From Candidatus Woesearchaeota archaeon (GTDB lineage Archaea; Nanobdellota; Nanobdellia; Woesearchaeales; B29-G15), in the NCBI GenBank assembly GCA_017610005.1, contig JAFCCU010000001.1, positions 16,371 through 80,370 on the forward strand: a DNA stretch of 64,000 bases. The letters run 5' to 3'. The notes under the pieces are model-generated. The model ran no database searches. It had not been told where the DNA came from and was given only the letters and a program-made list of their open reading frames with translations. Shown here one piece after another: positions 15,792 to 23,926 of the stretch. Within the stretch, counting starts at the first letter, position 1, and each line of letters begins with the position of its first letter. The position numbers and the translations under genes are program-made.

Positions 15792-17687
15792 TTAATGCTC
15801 TTCAAAGTATTCAAGAGATATTAAATCTAATCCGGGCGTATCTATACCAGTTGAATTAAATTTCATTTGGTAATAAAATGAGTCTCCGCCCCAATCAAAG
15901 TGTTTAAGGTAAATATTATTTTGGCCTGCTAGTAATTTATTCCAACCAGCAGTAGTACTTGAATTAATCCAATTAGTTTGATCTTGAGAAAATCTCACAA
16001 ACACATTTGTACCTATTGGAAGTCTTGGGATTGTAGCATTAAATGCAGTGACGTTAAGTGCTAATCTCCCATCAAGAAGATTTGTGGATGTTAAATTTCC
16101 ATATTTCTCATACCCATTTAATGTTTGATTTTTCGTTAAATTCACAAATCCGTTTGCAATAGTAATATTACTTATTGAATCTATTTTTGAAGAATCATCA
16201 AAAGTATCATTAAGACTTACGGGATCACCAAGCCAGATCTCAAGTTCCCCACATTCTCCTCCAACGCAAGTTACATTAACCTTTAAAATGCCCAATATGC
16301 CATAATACCAGGTCACTTCGAAAACTCCCCAGTTTACAAACCATGTTGTGATTCTTTTATCCTCTAGGTTGTTATCATCTATGCAATTTGCAGTTAGTGT
16401 CCATGAATCAGAATCATTAATTATAAGATTATCATTGTCATATATCCAGTAGTCTCCACCATCAAATGGCGCATCAGCAGTTTCAAAAAAAGTAAATTCA
16501 TCAAAATCATTTTCCATAATAAATCCAACTTTATCAATGTGACCTTGACCATCAGTATGCACACATTTTGCTCTCACTCGAGTAACATTTTTATGCCATA
16601 ATGCCCTAGTACATGCTTCCCATGTATTATTTATTTCACACTGTGTTGATGTTAATGAAGGAACTCCTGTTGGAGAACTTCCAGTAGTACCATTGCCTGA
16701 AAACCCTCCTGTTTCAACATAATGCCTTGCGTCTAACTTAAAACCATAAAATTTTTCATCAGGATCGTGGCTAGTGATATGTTTTAACTCATATAATGTC
16801 CTATTAATCCCAAATGGTGCACATCTTCCAGTAGAATAAAAGCAAAAATCAATGTATGTTCTATTTAATTCTTTAGTAAATCCCAATAAATTCGGATTAA
16901 CTGCAGACTCAATACCACAACAAGTTGAAGCATTTAAATTGTCATAAAGCCTCATTAAAAATGAAGGCCCATAGGGCTGGGCAACATAATCTGAGTCATT
17001 AATAAACCTGTATAAAGATTTCCAGTCAAGTTCATAATCCACTTCATAATCCGCAAAATGAATAGGTATTTTTATGCCTTCATAAATAGACCATAGTGGA
17101 TCATATAACCCTTCGATGGGGATTATAACTTCTGAAGAATGGTTTACATCCCAATTTGCCGCGCCTGCAACTATTGAATAATCTATCGAGATATTAACTC
17201 CAATGTATTCAGCCCCAGTATCATTATTTTGGAAAAGTCCAACTTCTGCACTCTCTCTGAAAAATTTAGCTTCAATACTTAAGCCATCATAAATTGCTTC
17301 TTCGAACATATTTAGTGCTTCAAAGAGTGAATTGTTTTCCATCATTGGGAATCCAATATCTTCATCAATTTTCCTGTTAACAGTAGTATTTCCTGTAAGC
17401 ATTACAGTTTGAAATTTTGCATCTAATGCTTCTTTATCTGCAAATGCCCGGTCACCATCAACATATAATGCTAAAGCACTAAGCGCCCTGTATGAAGATA
17501 CGACAACCATTCTATCTAAAAATGCATCATTAATATTTCTAATAAGATTATCAGCCACTTCAACCCTAGTATTTTCAACAATTAATCTTTCTTGTGCAAT
17601 TTCTTCTGTTTGGGGTTGGAAAGCAACAAGCAGTATTCCAACTATAATTAATGACATGATAGTATAAAACACCCCTTTCTTATTCAT
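15792..17687 (-). CDS. Large pilin-like surface protein with N-terminal membrane helix
   Basis: A 631-residue protein. The N-terminus MNKKG followed by VFYTIMSLIIVGILLVAFQP resembles a class III (type IV pilin-like) signal with a basic tip, a glycine and a hydrophobic helix. The rest is extracellular-type sequence with many N-x-S/T sites, a few Cys pairs (TCCGIE, CVGGECGE) and beta-rich segments ending in a SFYYQMKFNSTG strand that resembles one in the kelch protein. It overlaps the 173-residue pilin-like gene upstream by 4 nt and directly abuts the giant gene downstream. It may be a large pseudopilin or tip-like component that anchors or presents the giant proteins. The function is inferred from context only. 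Confidence 0.6.
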   Translation of the reverse strand: MNKKGVFYTIMSLIIVGILLVAFQPQTEEIAQERLIVENTRVEVADNLIRNINDAFLDRMVVVSSYRALSALALYVDGDRAFADKEALDAKFQTVMLTGNTTVNRKIDEDIGFPMMENNSLFEALNMFEEAIYDGLSIEAKFFRESAEVGLFQNNDTGAEYIGVNISIDYSIVAGAANWDVNHSSEVIIPIEGLYDPLWSIYEGIKIPIHFADYEVDYELDWKSLYRFINDSDYVAQPYGPSFLMRLYDNLNASTCCGIESAVNPNLLGFTKELNRTYIDFCFYSTGRCAPFGINRTLYELKHITSHDPDEKFYGFKLDARHYVETGGFSGNGTTGSSPTGVPSLTSTQCEINNTWEACTRALWHKNVTRVRAKCVHTDGQGHIDKVGFIMENDFDEFTFFETADAPFDGGDYWIYDNDNLIINDSDSWTLTANCIDDNNLEDKRITTWFVNWGVFEVTWYYGILGILKVNVTCVGGECGELEIWLGDPVSLNDTFDDSSKIDSISNITIANGFVNLTKNQTLNGYEKYGNLTSTNLLDGRLALNVTAFNATIPRLPIGTNVFVRFSQDQTNWINSSTTAGWNKLLAGQNNIYLKHFDWGGDSFYYQMKFNSTGIDTPGLDLISLEYFEEH

Positions 17688-18205
17688 TGCCAGATCCTCA
17701 CTTCAATAAGATATGGGCCCCAAAGTGCTGTTGAATTATATACACCTACTGCTGGAGTTTTTGATGTAAGCAAGATTTTTGTTACTTTGTTTTCCATAAA
17801 TCTTGGGCGTTCAAAAATAGGATCTCCATCAATATAAAATCCTACGCCATATTCTTGTTGGATTAGATTTTTAGTTAACTCTTCAAGTAACAATCTCTGA
17901 TGATCAGTAAAGTTTGTGCCCAAATCTCCTGTTATATTTGCTTTAAATTCAAATTCTCCAATTTGTTCTAAAATAGTATTTTTTGGATTTGTAATAATCT
18001 TTCCTGCTATTAATAGTTTAAGATGTTCATTATGAAGATCCTCAATTCTATCGGTGGAGAATGTCGCGAGTTGCCCAGAAGCATATGCTCTTGTTTGATC
18101 AGCAGAGGGTGTAAAAGAATATAATGTGGAGATAATCATCATGCCAACTATTATGACCCCGATTGCAAGAAAAGCATCAAGCGTAAAAAAATATCCTTTT
18201 TTCAT
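17684..18205 (-). CDS. Type IV pilin-like protein
   Basis: A 173-residue protein with a class III signal: MKKG followed by YFFTLDAFLAIGVIIVGMMI. A basic tip, glycine and then a hydrophobic helix is the pattern cut by archaeal prepilin peptidase and assembled as a pilin core helix. The remainder is a small soluble head with no recognisable enzyme motif. It is the first gene of the surface operon running down to the methyltransferase. Its stop overlaps the start of the 631-residue gene by 4 nt. The promoter lies in the 176-bp gap shared with the divergent NSUN gene. Confidence 0.65.
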   Translation of the reverse strand: MKKGYFFTLDAFLAIGVIIVGMMIISTLYSFTPSADQTRAYASGQLATFSTDRIEDLHNEHLKLLIAGKIITNPKNTILEQIGEFEFKANITGDLGTNFTDHQRLLLEELTKNLIQQEYGVGFYIDGDPIFERPRFMENKVTKILLTSKTPAVGVYNSTALWGPYLIEVRIWQ

Positions 18206-18339
18206 GTGTTAAAATTTCCCCACTGTTTGTAGGATTTCTAACATAAAAAATGCCTCTTTTTAATTGTTCGAATTTTTATGTCACCCTTTTTTTAGTTTTA
18301 TAAAATTGCTAGGTATATAATATTTTCGAGTGATTGTTT

Positions 18340-18360
18340 GCAACCAAAAGTTATAAATGG
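18340..18360 (+). promoter_or_regulatory. Probable promoter for the NSUN-type methyltransferase
   Basis: CCAAAAGTTATAAATGG contains a TATA-like TTATAAAT about 30 nt before ATG 18382. This supports a short or absent leader and that start rather than the upstream in-frame ATG at 18334. Confidence 0.5.
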
Positions 18361-18381
18361 CAGAGCTTACCCAGAAGGCAT

Positions 18382-19305
18382 ATGCTCGTTGAAAAACCTA
18401 AATGGAAAGCTAGATTCACACAAATCCTAGGGGAAAAAGACTACAAAGAGTTTATGAAGTGCAACAATGAGTGGCTTAGGAGGAGCATCCGAATAAATAC
18501 ATTAAAAATAACTTCTGAAGAACTTAAAAAAAGACTTCCTGAGTGGAAATTTACAAAAGTTCCATGGTGTGAAATTGGATTTTTTATGGAACATAAGAAA
18601 GGGGAACGCTTAGATATTGGGAATACTACAGAATTTCAATTAGGTTATTATTATGGCCAAGAAGCCGCTTCTATGATCCCCCCATTGGTCTTAAACCCAA
18701 AACAAAATGATATAGTGCTTGATATGTGCGCAGCTCCTGGCAGTAAAACAACTCAAATGGCTGCAATGATGGAAAATAAGGGAGTGTTAGTTGCAAATGA
18801 TGTTAAAGGTTCGAGACTTGCATCCCTAGGGATTAATTTACAAAGAATGGGGATAACAAATACTATTGTAACATTGATGCAAGGGCATTGGTTTAGACAG
18901 CCAAGATTTAATAAAATTTTACTTGATGCGCCATGCTCAGGAACAGGGAACGTTAGAAAATCTCCCAAGATTATGTTAATCTGGAATCCAAATGGAATAA
19001 AAAGATTAGCAGGTCAACAAAAGAGTCTGATTAATGCTGCATTTAATTCTTTGAAAAAAGGAGGAATTTTGGTTTATTCTACTTGTTCAATAGAACCAGA
19101 TGAAAATGAAGGAGTAATTGATTTTTTATTAGGCAAACATGAAACTGCAAAATTAATGGAAATTAAATTAAATCTAAAGCGAGCAGACCCAATATTAGAA
19201 TTTGAAGGGAAAAAGTATAATTCTGAAGTAAAAAAATGCTTAAGAATTTGGCCTCAGACTAATAATACTGGTGGCTTTTTTGTGACAAAAATTAAGAAAG
19301 TTTAG
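18382..19305 (+). CDS. NSUN/RsmB-family RNA cytosine-5 methyltransferase
   Basis: A 307-residue enzyme that transfers a methyl group from SAM to C5 of a cytosine in tRNA or rRNA. It shows motif I DMCAAPGSKTTQMA, motif IV DAPCSGTG (with the release cysteine) and motif VI YSTCSIEPDENEG (with the catalytic cysteine), as well as the N1-domain signature RINTLK and the EFQLGYYYGQEAAS segment. Length fits archaeal Trm4/NSUN6-like single-domain members without a PUA domain. Which RNA and position are modified cannot be read here. The 3' end overlaps the convergent P-loop kinase gene by 14 bp. Confidence 0.9.
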   Translation: MLVEKPKWKARFTQILGEKDYKEFMKCNNEWLRRSIRINTLKITSEELKKRLPEWKFTKVPWCEIGFFMEHKKGERLDIGNTTEFQLGYYYGQEAASMIPPLVLNPKQNDIVLDMCAAPGSKTTQMAAMMENKGVLVANDVKGSRLASLGINLQRMGITNTIVTLMQGHWFRQPRFNKILLDAPCSGTGNVRKSPKIMLIWNPNGIKRLAGQQKSLINAAFNSLKKGGILVYSTCSIEPDENEGVIDFLLGKHETAKLMEIKLNLKRADPILEFEGKKYNSEVKKCLRIWPQTNNTGGFFVTKIKKV

Positions 19306-19837
19306 CTTTAATAAAGCTAGTTAATTGAGTTTTAACATCGTCATCTGATTCGATGATTGTGTGCGGTCTTGTGATATGTTGCCACTTCTTTTTCATTTGA
19401 AGATACATTTTCCATCTACTTTCTTTGTCTCCAATCATTCTATGTTCTTCATGAGGATTATTAAAAATTTTCTTTTTAACTTCTTGCTCTGGGCAAACAA
19501 TTTCAATTACATGCATTTTAATTCCATAAGAATGGGAAAATTCGTAAAAAAGCTTTCTTGATTCAGCTAGATCAAAGCACGTATCAAGAATTATTGTGTT
19601 AAATTGATCAAAATCTTTAATCAGTTTGTCTATTTTCGCTTGATGGATCCCTAGTCTTATTTGAGTTTGCTCAGGCAATGATAAGCCTACAAATTCAATA
19701 CCTTGACTCTCGATGAATTGTTTGGCAAATAAGTCAGAATCAAAGTAATTTGTATTCTCTAACATATTATGGAGCATTCGTGCGGCATAGCTTTTGCCTA
19801 CACCACTTAACCCACCGACTATAATTAGGGTTTTCAT
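19292..19837 (-). CDS. P-loop kinase of the AAA_33 / small-molecule kinase type
   Basis: About 181 residues from ATG 19837, which places the Walker A motif GGLSGVGKS at residues 8-16, right after a hydrophobic strand (MKTLIIV). A DSDLFAKQFIES segment resembles the acidic substrate-binding element of gluconate/zeta-toxin-like kinases. TIILDTCFDLAESRKLF supplies the Walker B-like strand, and KMHVIEIVCPEQEVKKKI the later core strand. The substrate is unknown. The C-terminal RPHTIIESDDD motif fits nucleotide- or sugar-kinase families. An in-frame upstream start at 19903 would add 22 residues with no core function. Confidence 0.65.
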   Translation of the reverse strand: MKTLIIVGGLSGVGKSYAARMLHNMLENTNYFDSDLFAKQFIESQGIEFVGLSLPEQTQIRLGIHQAKIDKLIKDFDQFNTIILDTCFDLAESRKLFYEFSHSYGIKMHVIEIVCPEQEVKKKIFNNPHEEHRMIGDKESRWKMYLQMKKKWQHITRPHTIIESDDDVKTQLTSFIKAKLS

Positions 19838-19902
19838 AACTTCTTGCAATAAGTCATCACTTAAAAAGATTGTGTTATTTTTTAAACTTTTGAGTGACAA
19901 CA

Positions 19903-20853
19903 CTAAAATAAGCTTAATCTTAATATAAAATATGCAAAGTAACTAAGAATTAGGATTATAGCTTCGTATTTATTAAGGTATTTACCTTTCCAAAATAATA
20001 ATAGCCCAAGGAAACTTATCCCAAACCAAAAAGGAATATCAAAATAAAATAAAGGTGAACTAACAGAATAACCGGAAATCATTGCGCCAAGGCCAATTGC
20101 AAGCATTGGATTTGTGATATTGCTCCCAACAAGGGTGCCAAGAGACATTCTAGAGGATTTACTAAATAAAGCAGTAATGGCAGTTGTTAGTTCAGGGAGA
20201 GCAGTTGCAACACCAATAATTAGTGTACCAATTAAAGAACCGGAAATATTGTAAGTTTCAGAAAACCAAACAGCTTGTTTTAGGATATAATTAGCACAAA
20301 AGATCAATAAAGTAAACCCCATAGCAATAAAGAATATCTCACTTGAAAGTTTTCCTGTTTTAATTTTTTCTTGGGCATTTTCACTACGGCTTAAAAAAAT
20401 AATATACCCTATGTAAAGTAGTGTTAAAATAATCCCTTCATACCTGTTAATCCCCCCTAATGAAAATACCCATAATAATACAATTCCAGCAAGCATAAAC
20501 ATATAATCTTTTTTTAAAAATTTTGAATCACAAATAAGCTTTCCAAACAGGCCAACAATCCCAGTTATAAGAGTGATTTGGATAATATTTGATCCAATGT
20601 TTGTGCCTAGGGCAATTTCACTTAAAACATCCATTTGTAAGGGATATTTTAAGATAGTGATACTTGCAATAATATGCTCCGTTATTTCTGGAAGAGAGGT
20701 TAAAACAGAAAGTAATGTTAAACCTATAAAAAATTCACTTATCCCAAGTCTTTTTGCAAGCTTTTTTGCAGCATGCACAACAAATTCGGCTCCCAAGATT
20801 AGGCCGAATAATGCACAAATTCCCAAGAGTACACTAATAAAAATTGAGACCAT
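19903..20853 (-). CDS. Cation/Ca2+ antiporter, CaCA (YrbG-like) family
   Basis: A 316-residue, roughly ten-helix membrane transporter exchanging Na+ or H+ against Ca2+ or another cation. Both inverted alpha-repeats are visible: GLTLLSVLTSLPEITEHIIAS with ALGTNIGSNIIQ in the first half, and GTLIIGVATALPELTTAITA with SLGTLVGSNITNPM in the second. The key acidic residue in each SLPE/ALPE motif is present. The first repeat has Ser-Val in place of the usual G-x-G-T-S pattern, so ion preference is uncertain. The gene is apparently monocistronic. Confidence 0.85.
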   Translation of the reverse strand: MVSIFISVLLGICALFGLILGAEFVVHAAKKLAKRLGISEFFIGLTLLSVLTSLPEITEHIIASITILKYPLQMDVLSEIALGTNIGSNIIQITLITGIVGLFGKLICDSKFLKKDYMFMLAGIVLLWVFSLGGINRYEGIILTLLYIGYIIFLSRSENAQEKIKTGKLSSEIFFIAMGFTLLIFCANYILKQAVWFSETYNISGSLIGTLIIGVATALPELTTAITALFSKSSRMSLGTLVGSNITNPMLAIGLGAMISGYSVSSPLFYFDIPFWFGISFLGLLLFWKGKYLNKYEAIILILSYFAYFILRLSLF

Positions 20854-20942
20854 TTATTAAATATTCTCTTATCGTGTATTAAAAAGTTTCTATTTTGCAA
20901 AACCTTTAAAAAGGGCTAGTTAATTCTTTTTCTTACTCAAAT

Positions 20943-21016
20943 GGGGCCGTGGGGTAGCTTGGCCATCCTCACTGGTTTGGGGCCAGTTGACCCCGGTTCG
21001 AATCCGGGCGGCCCCA
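20943..21016 (+). tRNA. tRNA-Pro (anticodon TGG)
   Basis: Acceptor arms GGGGCCG (20943-20949) and CGGCCCC (21009-21015) pair fully. The D arm pairs GGGT with ATCC. The anticodon stem ACTGG/CCAGT closes a TTTGGGG loop with anticodon TGG. The T arm is CCCGG-TTCGAAT-CCGGG. The discriminator is A, and CCA is not encoded (the genome reads ATT). An AT-rich CTTTAAAAAG lies about 30 nt upstream. Confidence 0.95.
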
Positions 21017-21288
21017 TTGAGTCAGCAGTCAGCAGTCAGCAGTCAGCAGTCAGCAGTAATATATATTAAAAACACAACCTTGGCGGGTTAAGGCAAAGCC
21101 TTACACCCTCCCCGTTTGCTACTCTGCTTTATGAAAGCAGAGGTTTGAAACAGGGCGGCCCCATTGAGTCAGCAGTCTGGAGTCAGCAGTCAGCAGTCAG
21201 CAGTAATATATATTAAAAACACAACCTTGGCGGGTTAAGGCAAAGCCTTACACCCTCCCCGTTTGCTACTCTGCTTTATGAAAGCAGA
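20995..21288. repeat. 147-bp tandem duplication starting inside the tRNA-Pro T arm
   Basis: Copy 1 (20995-21141) begins at GGTTCGAATCC of the tRNA; copy 2 (21142-21288) begins at GGTTTGAAACA. Both continue GGGCGGCCCCATTGAG, then five heptamers of the AGCAGTC type, an ATATATATT stretch, a TAAGGC-AAA-GCCTTA hairpin and a CTCTGCTTT-ATG-AAAGCAGAG hairpin. Copies are the same length. Differences are 3 substitutions in the tRNA-derived part and a TGGAGTC heptamer in copy 2. No gene lies here; copy 2 is not a full tRNA. The rpl37ae promoter follows directly. Confidence 0.9.
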
Positions 21289-21295
21289 GAAATCA

Positions 21296-21308
21296 AAAAG
21301 TATATAAG
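21296..21308 (+). promoter_or_regulatory. TATA box for the rpl37ae operon
   Basis: AAAAGTATATAAGG sits about 30 nt before ATG 21334, implying a nearly leaderless first gene. Confidence 0.6.
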
Positions 21309-21333
21309 GGACAACAAAACAATTGACTTGAAA

Positions 21334-21573
21334 ATGAAACATCAGGGAACATCACGACGCTTTGGAGCCAGATATGGTCTGAAGGTAAGAAAAAAGCTAG
21401 AAAAGATAGAAATTTTAACCAAAGCAAATAAGAAGTGTCCCTACTGTGGGTATCCTGCATTAAAAAAAATAGCTATCGGAATTTTCATCTGTAAAAAGTG
21501 CAATAAAAAGTTTACTGGAAAAGCTTATACAATTGCAAAAAAAACACCAGTAGTAGAAGTAAAAGAGGAATAG
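21334..21573 (+). CDS. rpl37ae: 50S ribosomal protein L37Ae
   Basis: A 79-residue zinc-ribbon protein of the large ribosomal subunit. The basic N-terminus (KHQGTSRRFGARYG) and the pair of Cys motifs CPYCG and CKKC around residues 34-56 are diagnostic. ATG 21334 gives the standard N-terminus; the in-frame TTG at 21328 would add two residues. It is the first gene of an archaeal operon that continues with rpoP, pcc1, prefoldin beta and a UPF0147 gene, all closely spaced on the same strand. Confidence 0.92.
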   Translation: MKHQGTSRRFGARYGLKVRKKLEKIEILTKANKKCPYCGYPALKKIAIGIFICKKCNKKFTGKAYTIAKKTPVVEVKEE

Positions 21574-21574
21574 A

Positions 21575-21712
21575 ATGGTTCGATATAAATGTTTTAATTG
21601 TAACGAAGAAGTTGCTATGGATTATGTGAGAAAAAGAATCAGATGTCCTTATTGTGGTTCAAAAATCATTTACAAAGCAAGAGAACGTGTGACTCATGTT
21701 AAGGCAAGATGA
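21575..21712 (+). CDS. rpoP: DNA-directed RNA polymerase subunit P (Rpo12)
   Basis: A 45-residue protein: MVRYKCFNCNEEV at the start, then RIRCPYCGSKIIYKAR. The C-x-x-C and C-x-x-C pairs bind one zinc ion, as in archaeal Rpo12 and eukaryotic RPB12. It helps assemble the polymerase platform. It begins one base after the rpl37ae stop and its stop overlaps the pcc1 start (ATGA), so the three genes are almost certainly cotranscribed and coupled. Confidence 0.93.
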   Translation: MVRYKCFNCNEEVAMDYVRKRIRCPYCGSKIIYKARERVTHVKAR

Positions 21713-21942
21713 AGTATAGTTGTGTCTTAAAAATACCTAACGATAAAAAACTCTTTATGTCTCTTGAGCCAGAAATGACCAAGAGTAAAAGAGCTTCATG
21801 GAAATTAAATAAAACCAAGGCGGAAGTGCAATTTTTTGCGGAAGATATTTCTGCAATGAGGGCATTGTTTAATTCATTAACAAAATTACTTTCAGTCTGG
21901 GAGACTGTTGAAAATGGAACTACCACAAGACGCTCAAGATAA
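21709..21942 (+). CDS. pcc1: KEOPS complex subunit Pcc1
   Basis: A 77-residue protein. The pattern SLEPEMTKSKRASWKLN, followed by a short strand (AEVQFFAED) and a long helix (ISAMRALFNSLTKLLSVWETV), matches Pcc1, the small dimerisation subunit of the KEOPS/EKC complex that makes t6A37 in tRNA with Kae1. Its position between rpoP and prefoldin beta is a common archaeal arrangement and supports the call. The start overlaps the rpoP stop by 4 nt, and the end overlaps the prefoldin gene. Confidence 0.85.
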   Translation: MKYSCVLKIPNDKKLFMSLEPEMTKSKRASWKLNKTKAEVQFFAEDISAMRALFNSLTKLLSVWETVENGTTTRRSR

Positions 21943-22252
21943 AATAAAACAATTACAAAATTACGAACAAAAGGTTCAAGCGCTAGGGCTCCAACGCCAT
22001 AAAGTCGAGGGAGAATTAACTGAAATTGAATCTGCACTTTCTGCATTAGAAGATAAGAAAACTAAAGATGTTTACAAAATTGTTGCAAATGTTATGGTTT
22101 CAGCAGAAAAAGAGCCATTAATTAAGGATTTAGCAACTCAAAAGAAAAAAATTGAGATTAGAATTTCTTCTCTTGAAAAACAAGAAAATGAGTTAAGAAC
22201 TGTTGCTGAAGCAATGCAAGCCGAAGTTCTAAAGAAAATGAAGGATAAGTAA
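21914..22252 (+). CDS. pfdB: Prefoldin subunit beta
   Basis: A 112-residue coiled-coil protein with the prefoldin-beta pattern: an N-terminal helix (DAQDKIKQLQNYEQKVQAL), a central hairpin region around VYKIVANVMVSAEKEPLI and a C-terminal helix (KKKIEIRISSLEKQENELR). Prefoldin is a hexameric jellyfish-shaped chaperone delivering unfolded proteins to the thermosome. I chose ATG 21914; TTG 21908 is in frame 6 nt earlier. It overlaps the pcc1 3' end by 29 bp. Confidence 0.9.
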   Translation: MELPQDAQDKIKQLQNYEQKVQALGLQRHKVEGELTEIESALSALEDKKTKDVYKIVANVMVSAEKEPLIKDLATQKKKIEIRISSLEKQENELRTVAEAMQAEVLKKMKDK

Positions 22253-22253
22253 G

Positions 22254-22499
22254 ATGACAAACGAAACTCTTGAGCAAATTCATTCAATCATTCAAGAATT
22301 AAAAGATGATGGATCAATTCCAAAAAATGTTATAGCAAAATTAGAAGTTATGGAAAAAATCTTCGAAAATGGTGATGACTTATATATTAAAGTAGATAAA
22401 GCATTACAAGTTGTTGAAGAAGTTGTCGATGATTCTAACCTTCAACCATTTATGAGAACAAGACTTTGGAATATTAGTTCTTTACTTGAGAGTATGTGA
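22254..22499 (+). CDS. UPF0147 family protein
   Basis: An 81-residue all-helical protein beginning one base after the prefoldin stop. The sequence around DGSIPKNVIAKLEVMEKIF and the end MRTRLWNISSLLESM is typical of UPF0147, a small archaeal family of unknown function often found beside prefoldin or ribosomal genes. The end overlaps the convergent gene by 18 bp. Confidence 0.8.
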   Translation: MTNETLEQIHSIIQELKDDGSIPKNVIAKLEVMEKIFENGDDLYIKVDKALQVVEEVVDDSNLQPFMRTRLWNISSLLESM

Positions 22500-23348
22500 T
22501 CTTGGAGTGTATTTAGTTAATTTCTCAATTCCATATTCTAAACTTGTACCATTAAAAGCTCGTCTTATACACATCTTATTTACTTGTTCAACACATTTGT
22601 CTGATAAATTAAAAAATACATTTCCTTTTGAAGCGGCAGTTAATAATTCAGTAGCATTGTAATTGCCATTTAATACATCTGAAAGCTCAATAACACTAAG
22701 CTGATAATCACTTCTTTGTCCATTGGGAAAGAAACTTACTACTGCAATATTCTCTTCACCTTCACTTGCCAACAATGAGTTAATTTCACGCATGTCAAAT
22801 GCAGGAATATTTACCTTTCCCTTTGAAGATTTATATTGAAAAATAGAAATATAATCTAACAATTTCTCATGGCCGATGGTAAAATCCAAAGGTAAAGGCA
22901 TTTTTAATGCACCTTGATTAATGACTCCTGCAGTCGCTTCACTTAATTTTTTTTCAAGTAATTCATATCTTGGCCCTTCAATTGGAAACCATGTCGTGTC
23001 AACTTGGTCCATGTGGGGAAAAAATAAACTTGTATCTGTACTCCCGGAAGTTGCAGGTTTATTTGTGTCTGTTTTTAGCATCCCTAGTGCCCACAGGCCC
23101 CCTTCAGTTCTTGTTACATCATAAATATCAAGTTTTGAATTTATGCAAGGGCCACTAACGCATTCTCTTCCATAGCTAAGATTTTTAGATTCAATCCACT
23201 CTGGTTCTTCAATAAACCTTATTTCTACTTGATCCAATAATTTTTGGTCCACCGGGTATGGGAGTGAAATAGTTTCAGAAACCCCTGAAGCCATTACATA
23301 AAGATAATTTCTTAAGGTGTTTGCAATACGCATAGCTAGGTCATCCAT
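22482..23348 (-). CDS. Conserved hypothetical protein, possibly a truncated membrane-linked protein
   Basis: A 288-residue protein that I do not recognise. It starts with an amphipathic segment (MRIANTLRNYLYVMASG) and has a pair of Cys (RECVSGPC) plus a C-terminal pair (KCVEQVNKMC), mixed alpha/beta content and several N-x-S/T sites, which suggests an extracytoplasmic location. No signal peptide is seen from the ATG at 23348. The frame stays open further upstream without an ATG, overlapping the divergent Nudix gene, so a non-standard start or an N-terminal truncation is possible. A TATTAAAGG box about 50 nt upstream supports a local promoter. Confidence 0.45.
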   Translation of the reverse strand: MDDLAMRIANTLRNYLYVMASGVSETISLPYPVDQKLLDQVEIRFIEEPEWIESKNLSYGRECVSGPCINSKLDIYDVTRTEGGLWALGMLKTDTNKPATSGSTDTSLFFPHMDQVDTTWFPIEGPRYELLEKKLSEATAGVINQGALKMPLPLDFTIGHEKLLDYISIFQYKSSKGKVNIPAFDMREINSLLASEGEENIAVVSFFPNGQRSDYQLSVIELSDVLNGNYNATELLTAASKGNVFFNLSDKCVEQVNKMCIRRAFNGTSLEYGIEKLTKYTPRSHTLK

Positions 23349-23434
23349 AAGGCCAACTGTTCTTTCATCCTTTAAAAGCCTAACTGTTAAGTGATAACAA
23401 AAAACCTTTAATATAATTAATCTAATTTCATTGA

Positions 23435-23926
23435 ATGGAAGAAATCTTGGACCAAGTTGATGTGAATGATAATGTTATTGGCACAGTTGAAAAGAGGTTT
23501 GCTAAAGTAAAGGGAGTAATTCATAGAATAGTACATATCATCATTTTTGATAAAAAAGGTAAGATCGCCCTTCAAAAGCGTTCCAAGGAAGTGTCTTATA
23601 TGCCTGGTGCATGGGTAACAACTGCTGGAGGGCATGTAATCTCAGGTGAAACTTATTTGCAGGGTGCAAACAGAGAACTATTTGAAGAACTTGGAATCAA
23701 ACTAGAATTAGAAAAGCTCTTTTATGATTTTTATGAAACTGATAGAGTTACTGAATTTTTAACAACATTTAAAGCAGTTTATGAAGGGGAATTTAATTTA
23801 AACCCTAAAGAAGCAGAGTGGGTAGAATATTTCACTTTAGAAGAAATTCAAAAGATGATTAATAATGGAGAACTTTTCCACACAGAACTATTATTTTTAC
23901 TTAAAAAACACTTTAACGTTTCTTAA
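23435..23926 (+). CDS. Nudix hydrolase, Idi/YfcD-like
   Basis: A 163-residue protein with a perfect Nudix box: G66-x5-E72-x7-R80-E-L-x-E-E-x-G-I (GHVISGETYLQGANRELFEE). The N-terminal VDVNDNVIGTVEK segment and the MPGAWVTTAGGHV strand before the box are typical of the type 1 isopentenyl-diphosphate isomerase / YfcD branch. An isomerase role would fit archaeal lipid precursor synthesis, but hydrolysis of another diphosphate is equally possible. The 3' end overlaps the convergent MscS-like gene by 14 bp. Confidence 0.75.
   Translation: MEEILDQVDVNDNVIGTVEKRFAKVKGVIHRIVHIIIFDKKGKIALQKRSKEVSYMPGAWVTTAGGHVISGETYLQGANRELFEELGIKLELEKLFYDFYETDRVTEFLTTFKAVYEGEFNLNPKEAEWVEYFTLEEIQKMINNGELFHTELLFLLKKHFNVS

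Noticed and set aside
21142..21163. Second tRNA-Pro gene
   Set aside because: Only a decayed T arm and the 3' acceptor strand are present; there is no 5' half or anticodon arm.
21019..21204. Regular repeats beside the tRNA as a CRISPR array
   Set aside because: The repeats are 7-bp tandem units without spacers, plus one 147-bp duplication. No cas genes are present.
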